Of a stretch of 64,000 bases of DNA, positions 1 through 13,100 are shown piece by piece (position 1 is the first letter of the stretch; the number at the start of each line of letters is the position of its first letter). The DNA lies in contig NC_079880.1 in the NCBI RefSeq assembly GCF_029227915.1, positions 994,001 through 1,058,000 on the forward strand. The letters run 5' to 3'. The notes under the pieces were generated by a model that was not told the origin of the DNA, did not search any database, and saw nothing but the letters and a program-made list of their open reading frames with translations. Source of the DNA: Hydractinia symbiolongicarpus (Eukaryota; Cnidaria; Hydrozoa; Anthoathecata; Hydractiniidae). The translations under genes and the position numbers were made by a program.

Positions 1-362
1 CTGGGGGACCAAACCTAGCTGTTATCGCGCGCTGACGAATTAGCGACAGTTTCAAAAATTGCATTTTATTGACTTTCTAACGGTGTCAGGTCGTTTGAGT
101 TACAACGGTTGGGTCACATATTTGTATTAGCGATATTCTTCTGATATTACTAGGTTGCATCGCTTTTAACAATGAAACGATTTACTGTGGGACTTAATTG
201 AACTAACTTTGGACTGTGACCTGATAAATGTGATAAATGAGACATTTGGACTCCAAGAAATAACATTCTTCTTAATTTGACATAATTGCCGGAAGTCAGC
301 GATTACACTGGGCGCTGTGATAGCCCTCCATTAAAAAATTTAGATAAATAAGTGAGTTTTTA
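1..362. repeat. Representative type B satellite monomer (362 bp)
   Basis: First complete monomer in the window. Diagnostic differences from type A are CTGGGGGACC at the start, GCGCGCTGACGAATTAG in the GC-richer segment, TTCGTTTGAGTTACAAC in the middle, and the absence of the CCAACATGTATTT stretch after the CACATATT word, which accounts for most of its shorter length. It ends in AGATAAATAAGTGAG and a T-run, directly followed by a type A monomer. Confidence 0.9.
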
Positions 363-734
363 CTGTGGGACCAATCCTAGCCGTTATCCCGCGCTAAAGA
401 AATAGAGACAGTTTCGAAAACTACATTTCATTGACTTTCTAACGGTATCAGTCCGTTTCAACTACAACAGTTGAGTCACATATTCGTACCAACATGTATT
501 TAGTGATTGTTACCCATATTACTAAGTTGTATCGCTTTTAACAGTGAAACGATTGACTGTGGGACTTAATTGAACTGATTTTGGACTATGACCTTATAAA
601 TGTAATAAGTGAGACAATTGGACTCCAAGAAATAACATTTTTCTTAATTTGACATGATAGCCGGAATTCAGCGATTACACTTAGCGCTGGGGTAGCACTT
701 AATTTAAAAATGTAGATAAATAAGCCATTTTGTA
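363..734. repeat. Representative type A satellite monomer (372 bp)
   Basis: Second monomer. It begins CTGTGGGACCAATCCTAGCC, carries CCCGCGCTAAAGAAATAGAG, has GTCCGTTTCAACTACAAC in the middle, and includes CGTACCAACATGTATTTAG. It ends with GATAAATAAGCCATTTTGTA, after which the next type B monomer starts at 735. Together the A and B monomers form the 734-bp dimer that is the main periodicity of the array. Confidence 0.9.
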
Positions 735-3700
735 CTGGGGGACCAAACCTAGCTGTTATCGCGCGCTGACGAATTAGCGACAGTTTCAAAAATTGCATTT
801 TATTGACTTTCTAACGGTGTCAGGTCGTTTGAGTTACAACGGTTGGGTCACATATTTGTATTAGCGATATTCTTCTGATATTACTAGGTTGCATCGCTTT
901 TAACAATGAAACGATTTACTGTGGGACTTAATTGAACTAACTTTGGACTGTGACCTGATAAATGTGATAAATGAGACATTTGGACTCCAAGAAATAACAT
1001 TCTTCTTAATTTGACATAATTGCCGGAAGTCAGCGATTACACTGGGCGCTGTGATAGCCCTCCATTAAAAAATTTAGATAAATAAGTGAGTTTTTACTGT
1101 GGGACCAATCCTAGCCGTTATCCCGCGCTAAAGAAATAGAGACAGTTTCGAAAACTACATTTCATTGACTTTCTAACGGTATCAGTCCGTTTCAACTACA
1201 ACAGTTGCGTCACATATTCGTACCAACATGTATTTAGTGATTGTTACCCATATTACTAAGTTGTATCGCTTTTAACAGTGAAACGATTGACTGTGGGACT
1301 AAATTGCACTGATTTTGGACTATGACCTTATAAATGTAATAAGTGAGACAATTGGACTCCAAGAAATAACATTTTTCTTAATTTGACATGATAGCCGGAA
1401 TTCAGCGATTACACTTAGCGCTGGGGTAGCACTTAATTTAAAAATGTAGATAAATAAGCCATTTTGTACTGGGGGACCAATCCTAGCTGTTATCGCGCGC
1501 TGACGAATTAGTGACAGTTTCAAAAATTGCATTTCATTGACTTTCTAACGGTGTCAGTTCGTTTGAGTTACAACGGTTGGGTCACATATTCGTATTAGCG
1601 ATATTCTTCTGATATTACTAGGTTGCATCGCTTTTAACAATGAAACGATTTACTGTGGGACTTAATTGAACTAAATTTGGACTGTGACCTGATAAATGTG
1701 ATAAATGAGACATTTGGACTCCAAGAAATAACATTCTTCTTAATTTGACATGATTGCCGGAAGTCAGCGATTACACTGGGCGCTGTGGTAGCCCTCCATT
1801 AAAAAATTTAGATAAATAAGTGATTTTTTACTGTGGGACCAATCCTAGCCGTTATCCCGCGCTAAAGAAATAGAGACAGTTTCATAAACTACATTTCATT
1901 GACTTTCTAACAGTATCAATCCGTTTGTGTTACAACAGTTGAGTCACATATTCGTACCAACATGTATTTCGTGATATCTTTCCGATATTACTAGGTTGTA
2001 TCGCATTTAACAGTGAATCGATTGACTGTGGGACTTAATTGAACTGATTTTGGGCTGTGACCTTATAAATGTAAAAGTGAGACAATTGGACTCCAAGAAA
2101 TAACATTCTTCTTAATTTGACGTGATTGCCGGAACTCAGCGATTACACTGGGCGCTGAGGTAGCCCCCAATTAAAAAATTTAGATAAATAAGTGATTTTT
2201 TACTGTGGGACCAATCCTAACCGTTATCCCGCGCTAAAGAAATAGAGACAGTTTCAAAAACTACATTTCATTGACTTTCTAACGGTGTCAATCCGCTTCA
2301 GTTACAACGGTTGCGTCACATATTCGTACCAACATGTATTTAGCGATATTTTTTTCATATTACTAGGTTGCATCGCTTTTAACAGTGAAACGATTGACTG
2401 TGGGACTTAATTGAACTGTTTTTGGACTGTGACCTTACAAATGTTATAAGTGAGACAATTTGACTCCAAGAAATAACATTCTTCTTAATTTGACATGATT
2501 GCCGGAAGTCAGCGATTACACTGGGCGCTGTGATAGCCCTCCATTAAAAAAATTTAGATAAATAAGTGATTTTTTATTGTGGGACCAATCCTAGCCGTTA
2601 TCCCGCACTAAAGAAATAGAGACAGTTTCGAAAACTACATTTCATTGACTTTCTAACGGTATCAGTCCGTTTCAACTACAACAGTTGCGTCACATATTCG
2701 TACCAACATGTATTTAGTGATTGTTACCGATATTACTAAGTTGTATCGCTTTTAGCAGTGAAACGATTGACTGTGGGACTTAATTGAACTGATTTTGGAC
2801 TATGACCTTATAAATGTAATAAGTGAGACAATTGGACTCCAAGAAATAACATTTTTCTTAATTTGACATGATAGCCGGAATTCAGCGATTACACTTAGCG
2901 CTGGGGTAGCACTTAATTTAAAAATGTAGATAAATAAGCCATTTTGTACTGGGGGACCAAACCTAGCTGTTATCGCGCGCTGACGAATTAGCGACAGTTT
3001 CAAAAATTGCATTTTATTGACTTTCTAACGGTGTCAGGTCGTTTGAGTTACAACGGTTGGGTCACATATTTGTATTAGCGATATTCTTCTGATATTACTA
3101 GGTTGCATCGCTTTTAACAATGAAACGATTTACTGTGGGACTTAATTGAACTAACTTTGGACTGTGACCTGATAAATGTGATAAATGAGACATTTGGACT
3201 CCAAGAAATAACATTCTTCTTAATTTGACATAATTGCCGGAAGTCAGCGATTACACTGGGCGCTGTGATAGCCCTCCATTAAAAAATTTAGATAAATAAG
3301 TGAGTTTTTACTGTGGGACCAATCCTAGCCGTTATCCCGCGCTAAAGAAATAGAGACAGTTTCGAAAACTACATTTCATTGACTTTCTAACGGTATCAGT
3401 CCGTTTCAACTACAACAGTTGCGTCACATATTCGTACCAACATGTATTTAGTGATTGTTACCCATATTACTAAGTTGTATCGCTTTTAACAGTGAAACGA
3501 TTGACTGTGGGACTAAATTGCACTGATTTTGGACTATGACCTTATAAATGTAATAAGTGAGACAATTGGACTCCAAGAAATAACATTTTTCTTAATTTGA
3601 CATGATAGCCGGAATTCAGCGATTACACTTAGCGCTGGGGTAGCACTTAATTTAAAAATGTAGATAAATAAGCCATTTTGTACTGGGGGACCAATCCTAG

Positions 3701-5162
3701 CTGTTATCGCGCGCTGACGAATTAGTGACAGTTTCAAAAATTGCATTTCATTGACTTTCTAACGGTGTCAGTTCGTTTGAGTTACAACGGTTGGGTCACA
3801 TATTCGTATTAGCGATATTCTTCTGATATTACTAGGTTGCATCGCTTTTAACAATGAAACGATTTACTGTGGGACTTAATTGAACTAAATTTGGACTGTG
3901 ACCTGATAAATGTGATAAATGAGACATTTGGACTCCAAGAAATAACATTCTTCTTAATTTGACATGATTGCCGGAAGTCAGCGATTACACTGGGCGCTGT
4001 GGTAGCCCTCCATTAAAAAATTTAGATAAATAAGTGATTTTTTACTGTGGGACCAATCCTAGCCGTTATCCCGCGCTAAAGAAATAGAGACAGTTTCATA
4101 AACTACATTTCATTGACTTTCTAACAGTATCAATCCGTTTGTGTTACAACAGTTGAGTCACATATTCGTACCAACATGTATTTCGTGATATCTTTCCGAT
4201 ATTACTAGGTTGTATCGCATTTAACAGTGAATCGATTGACTGTGGGACTTAATTGAACTGATTTTGGGCTGTGACCTTATAAATGTAAAAGTGAGACAAT
4301 TGGACTCCAAGAAATAACATTCTTCTTAATTTGACGTGATTGCCGGAACTCAGCGATTACACTGGGCGCTGAGGTAGCCCCCAATTAAAAAATTTAGATA
4401 AATAAGTGATTTTTTACTGTGGGACCAATCCTAACCGTTATCCCGCGCTAAAGAAATAGAGACAGTTTCAAAAACTACATTTCATTGACTTTCTAACGGT
4501 GTCAATCCGCTTCAGTTACAACGGTTGCGTCACATATTCGTACCAACATGTATTTAGCGATATTTTTTTCATATTACTAGGTTGCATCGCTTTTAACAGT
4601 GAAACGATTGACTGTGGGACTTAATTGAACTGTTTTTGGACTGTGACCTTACAAATGTTATAAGTGAGACAATTTGACTCCAAGAAATAACATTCTTCTT
4701 AATTTGACATGATTGCCGGAAGTCAGCGATTACACTGGGCGCTGTGATAGCCCTCCATTAAAAAAATTTAGATAAATAAGTGATTTTTTATTGTGGGACC
4801 AATCCTAGCCGTTATCCCGCACTAAAGAAATAGAGACAGTTTCGAAAACTACATTTCATTGACTTTCTAACGGTATCAGTCCGTTTCAACTACAACAGTT
4901 GCGTCACATATTCGTACCAACATGTATTTAGTGATTGTTACCGATATTACTAAGTTGTATCGCTTTTAGCAGTGAAACGATTGACTGTGGGACTTAATTG
5001 AACTGATTTTGGACTATGACCTTATAAGTGTAATAAGTGAGACAATTGGACTCCAAGAAATAACATTTTTCTTAATTTGACATGATAGCCGGAATTCAGC
5101 GATTACACTTAGCGCTGGGGTAGCACTTAATTTAAAAATGTAGATAAATAAGCCATTTTGTA
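735..5162. repeat. Higher-order repeat, 2,214-bp six-monomer unit, two copies
   Basis: Two consecutive 2,214-bp units (735-2948 and 2949-5162) are almost identical base for base, while the six monomers inside a unit differ clearly from one another. Markers that recur at exactly 2,214 bp include the CCAAACCTAGC variant (735 and 2949) and the CCGCACTAAAG variant. A few single-base differences occur, for example ATAAATG against ATAAGTG near 2811 and 5025. The dimer at 1-734 resembles 735-1468 but is not a third whole unit. Near-identity of long units is the usual sign of recent unequal exchange or amplification. Confidence 0.88.
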
Positions 5163-7140
5163 CTGGGGGACCAATCCTAGCTGTTATCGCGCGCTGACGA
5201 ATTAGTGACAGTTTCAAAAATTGCATTTCATTGACTTTCTAACGGTGTCAGTTCGTTTGAGTTACAACGGTTGGGTCACATATTCGTATTAGCGATATTC
5301 TTCTGATATTACTAGGTTGTATCGCTTTTAACAGTGAAACGATTGACTGTGGGACTTAATTGAACTGATTTTGGACTATGACCTTATAAATGTAATAAGT
5401 GAGACAATTGGACTCCATGAAATAACATTTTTCTTAATTTGACATGATTGCCGGAACTCAGCGATTACACTGAGCGCTGGGGTAGCACTTAATTTAAAAA
5501 TCTAGATAAATAACTCATTCTTTACCGTGGGACCAATCCTAGCCGTTATCGTGCGCTGTAGAAATAGCGACAGTTTCAAAAACTACATTTCATTGACTTT
5601 CTAACGGTATCAGTCCGTTTCAACTACAACAATTGCGTCACATATTCGTACCAACAAGTATCTAGTGATTGTTACCGATATTACTAAGTTGTATCGCTTT
5701 TAACAGTGAAACGATTGACTGTGGGACTTAATTGAACTGATTTTGGACTATGACCTTATAAATGTAATAAGTGAGACAACTGGACTCCAAGAAATAACAT
5801 TTTTCTTAATTTGACATGATAGCCGGATTTCAGCGATTACACTTAGCGCTGGGGTAGCACTTAATTTAAAAATGTAGATAAATAAGCCATTTTGTACTGG
5901 GGGACCAATCCTAGCTGTTATCGCGCGCTGACGAATTAGCGACAGTTTCAAAAATTGCATTTTATTGACTTTCTAACGGTGTCAGTTCGTTTGAGTTACA
6001 ACGGTTGGGTCACATATTCGTATTAGCGATATTCTTCTGATATTACTAGGTTGCATCGCTTTTAACAATGAAACGATTTACTGTGGGACTTAATTGAACT
6101 AACTTTGGACTGTGACCTGATAAATGTGATAAATGAGACATTTGGACTCCAAGAAATAACATTCTTCTTAATTTGACATGATTGCCGGAAGTCAGCGATT
6201 ACACTGGGCGCTGTGATAGCCCTCCATTAAAAAATTTAGATAAATAAGTGATTTTTTATTGTGGGACCAATCCTAGCCGTTATCCCGCGTAAAGAAATAG
6301 AGACAGTTTCGAAAACTACATTTCATTGACTTTCTAACAGTATCAATCCGTTTGTGTTACAACAGTTGAGTCACATATTCGTACCAACATGTATTTCGTG
6401 ATATCTTTCCGGTATTACTAGGTTGTATCGCATTTAACAGTGAATCGATTGACTGTGGGACTTAATTGAACTGATTTTGGGCTGTGACCTTATAAATGTA
6501 AAAGTGAGACAATTGGACTCCAAGAAATAACATTCTTCTTAATTTGACGTGATTGCCGGAACTCAGCGATTACACTGGGTGCTGTGGTACCGCTTCAGTT
6601 AAAAATTTAGATAAATAAGTCAATTCTAACTGTGGGACCTATCCTAGCCGTTATCGCGCGCTGAAAAATTAGCGACAGTTTCAAAAAGTGCTTTTAATTG
6701 ACTTTCTAACGGTGTTAGTTCGTTTGAGTTACAACGGTTGCGTCACATATTCGTATTAGCGATATTCTTCTGATATTACTAGGTTGCATCGCTTTTAACA
6801 ATGAAACGATTTACTGTGGGACTTAATTAAACTAACTTTGGACTGTGACCTGATAAATGTGATAAATGAGACATTTGGACTCCAAGAAATAACATTCTTC
6901 TTAATTTGACATGATTGCCGGAAGTCAGCGATTACACTGGGCGCTGTGGTGGGCCTCCATTAAAAAATTTAGATAAATAAGTGATTTTTCACTGTGGGAC
7001 CAATCCTAGCCCTTAGCGCGCGCTGAAGAAATAGAGACAGTTTCAAATACTACATTTCATTGGTTTTCTAACGGTATCAGTCCGTTTCAACTGCAACAGT
7101 TGCGTCACATATTCGTACCAACATGTATTTAGTGATGGTT
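5163..7140. repeat. Transitional satellite segment between higher-order blocks
   Basis: Satellite monomers that follow the 2,214-bp register for a short distance, then switch near 5,320 from type B to type A sequence within one monomer. Further on they include a different variant with GTACCGCTTCAG before the T-run and a shortened CCCGCGTAAAG. No exact copy of this order occurs to the left. Some variants reappear in the long blocks to the right, for instance near 12,440. It contains nothing besides satellite. Confidence 0.75.
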
Positions 7141-10100
7141 ACCGATATTACTAAGTTGTATCGCTTTTAACAGTGAAACGATTGACTGTGGGACTTAATT
7201 GAACTGATTTTGGACTATGACCTTATAAATGTAATAAGTGAGACAATTGGACTCCAAGAAATAACATTTTTCTTAATTTGACATGATTGCCGGATTCCAG
7301 CGATTACACTTAGCGCTGGGGTAGCACTTAATTTAAAAATGTAGATAAATAAGCCATTTTGTACTGGGGGACCAATCCTAGCTGTTATCGCGCGCTGACG
7401 AATTAGCGACAGTTTCAAAAATTGCATTTTATTGACTTTCTAACGGTGTCAGTTCGTTTGAGTTACAACGGTTGGGTCACATATTCGTATTAGCGATATT
7501 CTTCTAATATTACTAGGTTGCATCGCTTTTAACAATGAAACGATTTACTGTGGGACTTAATTGAACTAACTTTGGACTGTGACCTGATAAATGTGATAAA
7601 TGAGACATTTGGACTCCAAGAAATAACATTCTTCTTAATTTGACATGATTGCCGGAAGTCAGCGATTACACTGGGCGCTGTGGTAGCCCTCCATTAAAAA
7701 ATTTAGATAAATAAGTGATTTTTTACTGTTGGACCAATCCTAGCCGTTATCCCACGCTAAAGAAATAGAGACAGTTTCAAAAACTACATATCATTGACTT
7801 TCTAAGGGTATCAGTCCGTTTCAACTACAACTGTTGCGTCACATATTCGTACCAACATGTATTTAGTGATTGTTACCGATATTACTAAGTTGTATCGCTT
7901 TTAACAGTGAAACGATTGACTGTGGGACTTAATTGAACTGATTTTGGACTATGACCTTATAAATGTAATAAGTGAGACAATTGGACTCCAAGAAATAATA
8001 TTTTTCTTAATTTGACATGATAGCCGGATTTCAGCCATTACACTTAGCGCTGGGGTAGCACTTAATTTAAAAATGTAGATAAATAAGCCATTTTGTACTG
8101 GGGGACCAATCCTAGCTGTTATCGCGCGCTGACGAATTAGCGACAGTTTCAAAAATTGCATTTTATTGACTTTCTAACGGTGTCAGTTCGTTTGAGTTAC
8201 AACGGTTGGGTCACATATTCGTATTAGCGATATTCTTCTGATATTACTAGGTTGCATCGCTTTTAACAATGAAACGATTTACTGTGGGACTTAATTGAAC
8301 TAACTTTGGACTGTGACCTGATAAATGTGATAAATGAGACATTTGGACTCCAAGAAATAACATTCTTCTTAATTTGACATGATTGCCGGAAGTCAGCGAT
8401 TACACTGGGCGCTGTGGTAGCCCTCCATTAAAAAATTTAGATAAATAAGTGATTTTTTACTGTGGGACCAATCCTAGCCGTTATCCCACGCTAAAGAAAT
8501 AGAGACAGTTTCGAAAACTACATATCATTGACTTTCTAAGGGTATCAGTCCGTTTCAACTACAACAGTTGCGTCACATATTCGTACCAACATGTATTTAG
8601 TGATTGTTACCGATATTACTAAGTTGTATCGCTTTTAACAGTGAAACGATTGACTGTGGGACTTAATTGAACTGATTTTGGACTATGACCTTATAAATGT
8701 AATAAGTGAGACAATTGGACTCCAAGAAATAACATTTTTCTTAATTTGACATGATAGCCGGAATTCAGCGATTACACTTAGCGCTGGGGTAGCACTTAAT
8801 TTAAAAATGTAGATAAATAAGCCATTTTGTACTGGGGGACCAATCCTAGCTGTTATCGCGCGCTGACAAATTAGTGACAGTTTCAAGAATTGCATTTCAT
8901 TGACTTTCTAACGGTGTCAGTTCGTTTGAGTTACAACGGTTGGGTCACATATTCGTATTAGCGATATTCTTCTGATATTACTAGGTTGCATCGCTTTTAA
9001 CAAGGAAACGATTTACTGTGGGACTTAATTGAACTAACTTTGGACTGTGACCTGATAAATGTGATAAATGAGACATTTGGACTCCAAGAAATAACATTCA
9101 TCTTAATTTGACATGATTGCCTGAAGTCAGCGATTACACTGGGCGCTGTGGTAGCCCTCCATTAAAAAATTTAGATAAATAAGTGATTTTTTACTGTGGG
9201 ACCAAACCTAGCCGTTATCCCGCGCTAAAGAAATAGAGACAGTTTCGAAAACTACATTTCATTGACTTTCTAACGGTATCAGTCCGTTTCAACTACAACA
9301 GTTGCGTCACATATTCGTACCAACATGTATTTAGTGATTGTTACCGATATTACTAAGTTGTATCGCTTTTAACAGTGAAACGATTGACTGTGGGACTTAA
9401 TTGAACTGATTTTGGACTATGACCTTATAAATGTAATAAGTGAGACAATTGGACTCCAAGAAATAACATTTTTCTTAATTTGACATGATAGCCGGATTTC
9501 AGCCATTACACTTAGCGCTGGGGTAGCACTTAATTTAAAAATGTAGATAAATAAGCCATTTTGTACTGGGGGACCAATCCTAGCTGTTATCGCGCGCTGA
9601 CGAATTAGCGACAGTTTCAAAAATTGCATTTTATTGACTTTCTAACGGTGTCAGTTCGTTTGAGTTACAACGGTTGGGTCACATATTCGTATTAGCGATA
9701 TTCTTCTGATATTACTAGGTTGCATCGCTTTTAACAATGAAACGATTTACTGTGGGACTTAATTGAACTAACTTTGGACTGTGACCTGATAAATGTGATA
9801 AATGAGACATTTGGACTCCAAGAAATAACATTCTTCTTAATTTGACATGATTGCCGGAAGTCAGCGATTACACTGGGCGCTGTGGTAGCCCTCCATTAAA
9901 AAATTTAGATAAATAAGTGATTTTTTACTGTGGGACCAATCCTAGCCGTTATCCCACGCTAAAGAAATAGAGACAGTTTCGAAAACTACATATCATTGAC
10001 TTTCTAAGGGTATCAGTCCGTTTCAACTACAACAGTTGCGTCACATATTCGTACCAACATGTATTTAGTGATTGTTACCGATATTACTAAGTTGTATCGC

Positions 10101-13100
10101 TTTTAACAGTGAAACGATTGACTGTGGGACTTAATTGAACTGATTTTGGACTATGACCTTATAAATGTAATAAGTGAGACAATTGGACTCCAAGAAATAA
10201 CATTTTTCTTAATTTGACATGATAGCCGGAATTCAGCGATTACACTTAGCGCTGGGGTAGCACTTAATTTAAAAATGTAGATAAATAAGCCATTTTGTAC
10301 TGGGGGACCAATCCTAGCTGTTATTGCGCGCTGACAAATTAGTGACAGTTTCAAGAATTGCATTTCATTGACTTTCTAACGGTGTCAGTTCGTTTGAGTT
10401 ACAACGGTTGGGTCACATATTCGTATTAGCGATATTCTTCTGATATTACTAGGTTGCATCGCTTTTAACAAGGAAACGATTTACTGTGGGACTTAATTGA
10501 ACTAACTTTGGACTGTGACCTGATAAATGTGATAAATGAGACATTTGGACTCCAAGAAATAACATTCATCTTAATTTGACATGATTGCCTGAAGTCAGCG
10601 ATTACACTGGGCGCTGTGGTAGCCCTCCATTAAAAAATTTAGATAAATAAGTGATTTTTTACTGTGGGACCAATCCTAGCCGTTATCCCGCGCTAAAGAA
10701 ATAGAGACAGTTTCGAAAACTACATTTCATTGACTTTCTAACGGTATCAGTCCGTTTCAACTACAACAGTTGCGTCACATATTCGTACCAACATGTATTT
10801 AGTGATTGTTACCGATATTACTAAGTTGTATCGCTTTTAACAGTGAAACGATTGACTGATTTTGGACTATGACCTTATAAATGTAACAAGTGAGACAATT
10901 GGACTCCAAGAAATAACATTTTTCTTAATTTGACATGATAGCCGGAATTCAGCGATTACACTTAGCGCTGGGGTAGCACTTAATTTAAAAATGTAGATAA
11001 ATAAGCCATTTTGTACTGGGGGACCAATCCTAGCTGTTATCGCGCGCTGACGAATTAGTGACAGTTTCAAAAATTGCATTTCATTGACTTTCTAACGGTG
11101 TCAGTTCGTTTGAGTTACAACGGTTGGGTCACATAGTCGTATTAGCGATATTCTTCTGATATTACTAAGTTGCATCGCTTTTAACAATGAAACGATTTAC
11201 TATGGGACTTAATTGAACTAACTTTGGACTGTGACCTGATAAATGTGATAAATGAGACATTTGGACTCTAAGAAATAACATTCTTCTTAATTTGACATGA
11301 TTGCCGGAAGTCAGCGATTACACTGGGCGCTGTGGTAGACTTCCATTAAAAAATTTAGATAAATAAGTGATTTTTTACTGTGGGACCAATCCTAGCCGTT
11401 ATCCCGCGCTAAAGTAATAGAGACAGTTTCAAAAACTACATTTCATTGACTTTATAACGGTATCAGTCCGTTTCAACTACAACAGTTGCGTCACATATTC
11501 GTACCAACATGTATTTAGTGATTATTACCGATATTACTAAGTTGTATCGCTTTTAACAGTGAAACGATTGACTGTGGGACTTAATTGAACTGATTTTGGA
11601 CTATGACCTTATAAATGTAATAAGTAAGACAATTGGACTCCAAGAAATAACATTTTTCTTAATTTGACATGATAGCCGGAATTCAGCGATTACACTTAGC
11701 GCTGGGGTAGCACTTAATTTAAAAATGTAGATAAATAAGCCATTTTGTACTGGGGGACCAATCCTAGCTGTTATCGCGTGCTGACGAATTCGTGACAGTT
11801 TCAAAAATTGCATTTCATTGACTTTCCAACAGTATCAATCCGCTTCAGTTACAACGGTTGCGTCACATATTCGTACCAACATGTATTTAGCGATATTTTT
11901 TTCATATTACTAGGTTGCATCGCTTTTAACAGTGAAACGATTGACTGTGGGACTTAATTGAACTAACTTTGGACTGTGACCTGATAAATGTGATAAATGA
12001 GACATTTGGACTCCAAGAAATAACATTCTTCTTAATTTGACATGATTGCCGGAAGTCAGCGATTACACTGGGCGCTGTGGTAGCCCTCCATTAAAAATTT
12101 AGATAAATAAGTGATTTTTTACTGTGGGACCAATCCTAGCCGTTATCCCGCGCTAAAGAAATAGAGACAGTTTCGAAAACTACATTTCATTGACTTTCTA
12201 ACAGTATCAATCCGTTTGTGTTACAACAGTTGAGTCACATATTCGTACCAACATGTATTTCGTGATATCTTTCCGGTATTACTAGGTTGTATCGCATTTA
12301 ACAGTGAATCGATTGACTGTGGGACTTAATTGAACTGATTTTGGGCTGTGACCTTATAAATGTAAAAGTGAGAAAATTGGACTCCAAGAAATAACATTCT
12401 TCTTAATTTGACGTGATTGCCGGAACTCAGCGATTACAATGGGTGCTGTGGTACCGCTTCAGTTAAAAATTTAGATAAATAAGTCAATTCTAACTGTGGG
12501 ACCTATCCTAGCCGTTATCGCGCGCTGAAAAATTAGCGACAGTTTCAAAAAGTGCTTTTAATTGACTTTCTAACGGTGTTGGTTCGTTTGAGTTACAACG
12601 GTTGCGTCACATATTCGTATTAGCGATATTCTTCTGATATTACTAGGTTGCATCGCTTTTAACAATGAAACGATTTACTGTGGGACTTAATTGAACTAAC
12701 TTTGGACTGTGACCTGATAAATGTGATAAATGAGACATTTGGACTCCAAGAAATAACATTCTTCTTAATTTGACCTGATTGCCGGAAGTCAGCGATTACA
12801 CTGGGCGCTGTGGTGGGCCTCCATTAAAAAATTTAGATAAATAAGTGATTTTTTACTGTGGGACCAATCCTAGCCCTTAGCGCGCGCTGAAGAAATAGAG
12901 ACAGTTTCAAATACTACATTTCATTGATTTTCTAACGGTATCAGTCCGTTTCAACTACAACAGTTGCGTCACATATTCGTACCAACATGTATTTAGTGAT
13001 TGTTACCGATATTACTAAGTTGTATCGCTTTTAACAGTGAAACGATTGACTGTGGGACTTAATTGAACTGATTTTGGACTATGACCTTATAAATGTAATA

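Noticed and set aside
586-798. 70-codon minus-strand ORF repeated more than thirty times in the satellite
   Set aside because: It spans a monomer junction and is open in only one of the two monomer phases. Its conservation follows from tandem repetition, and it resembles no known protein. Variants with altered starts and lengths (67 and 86 codons) occur in the diverged part.
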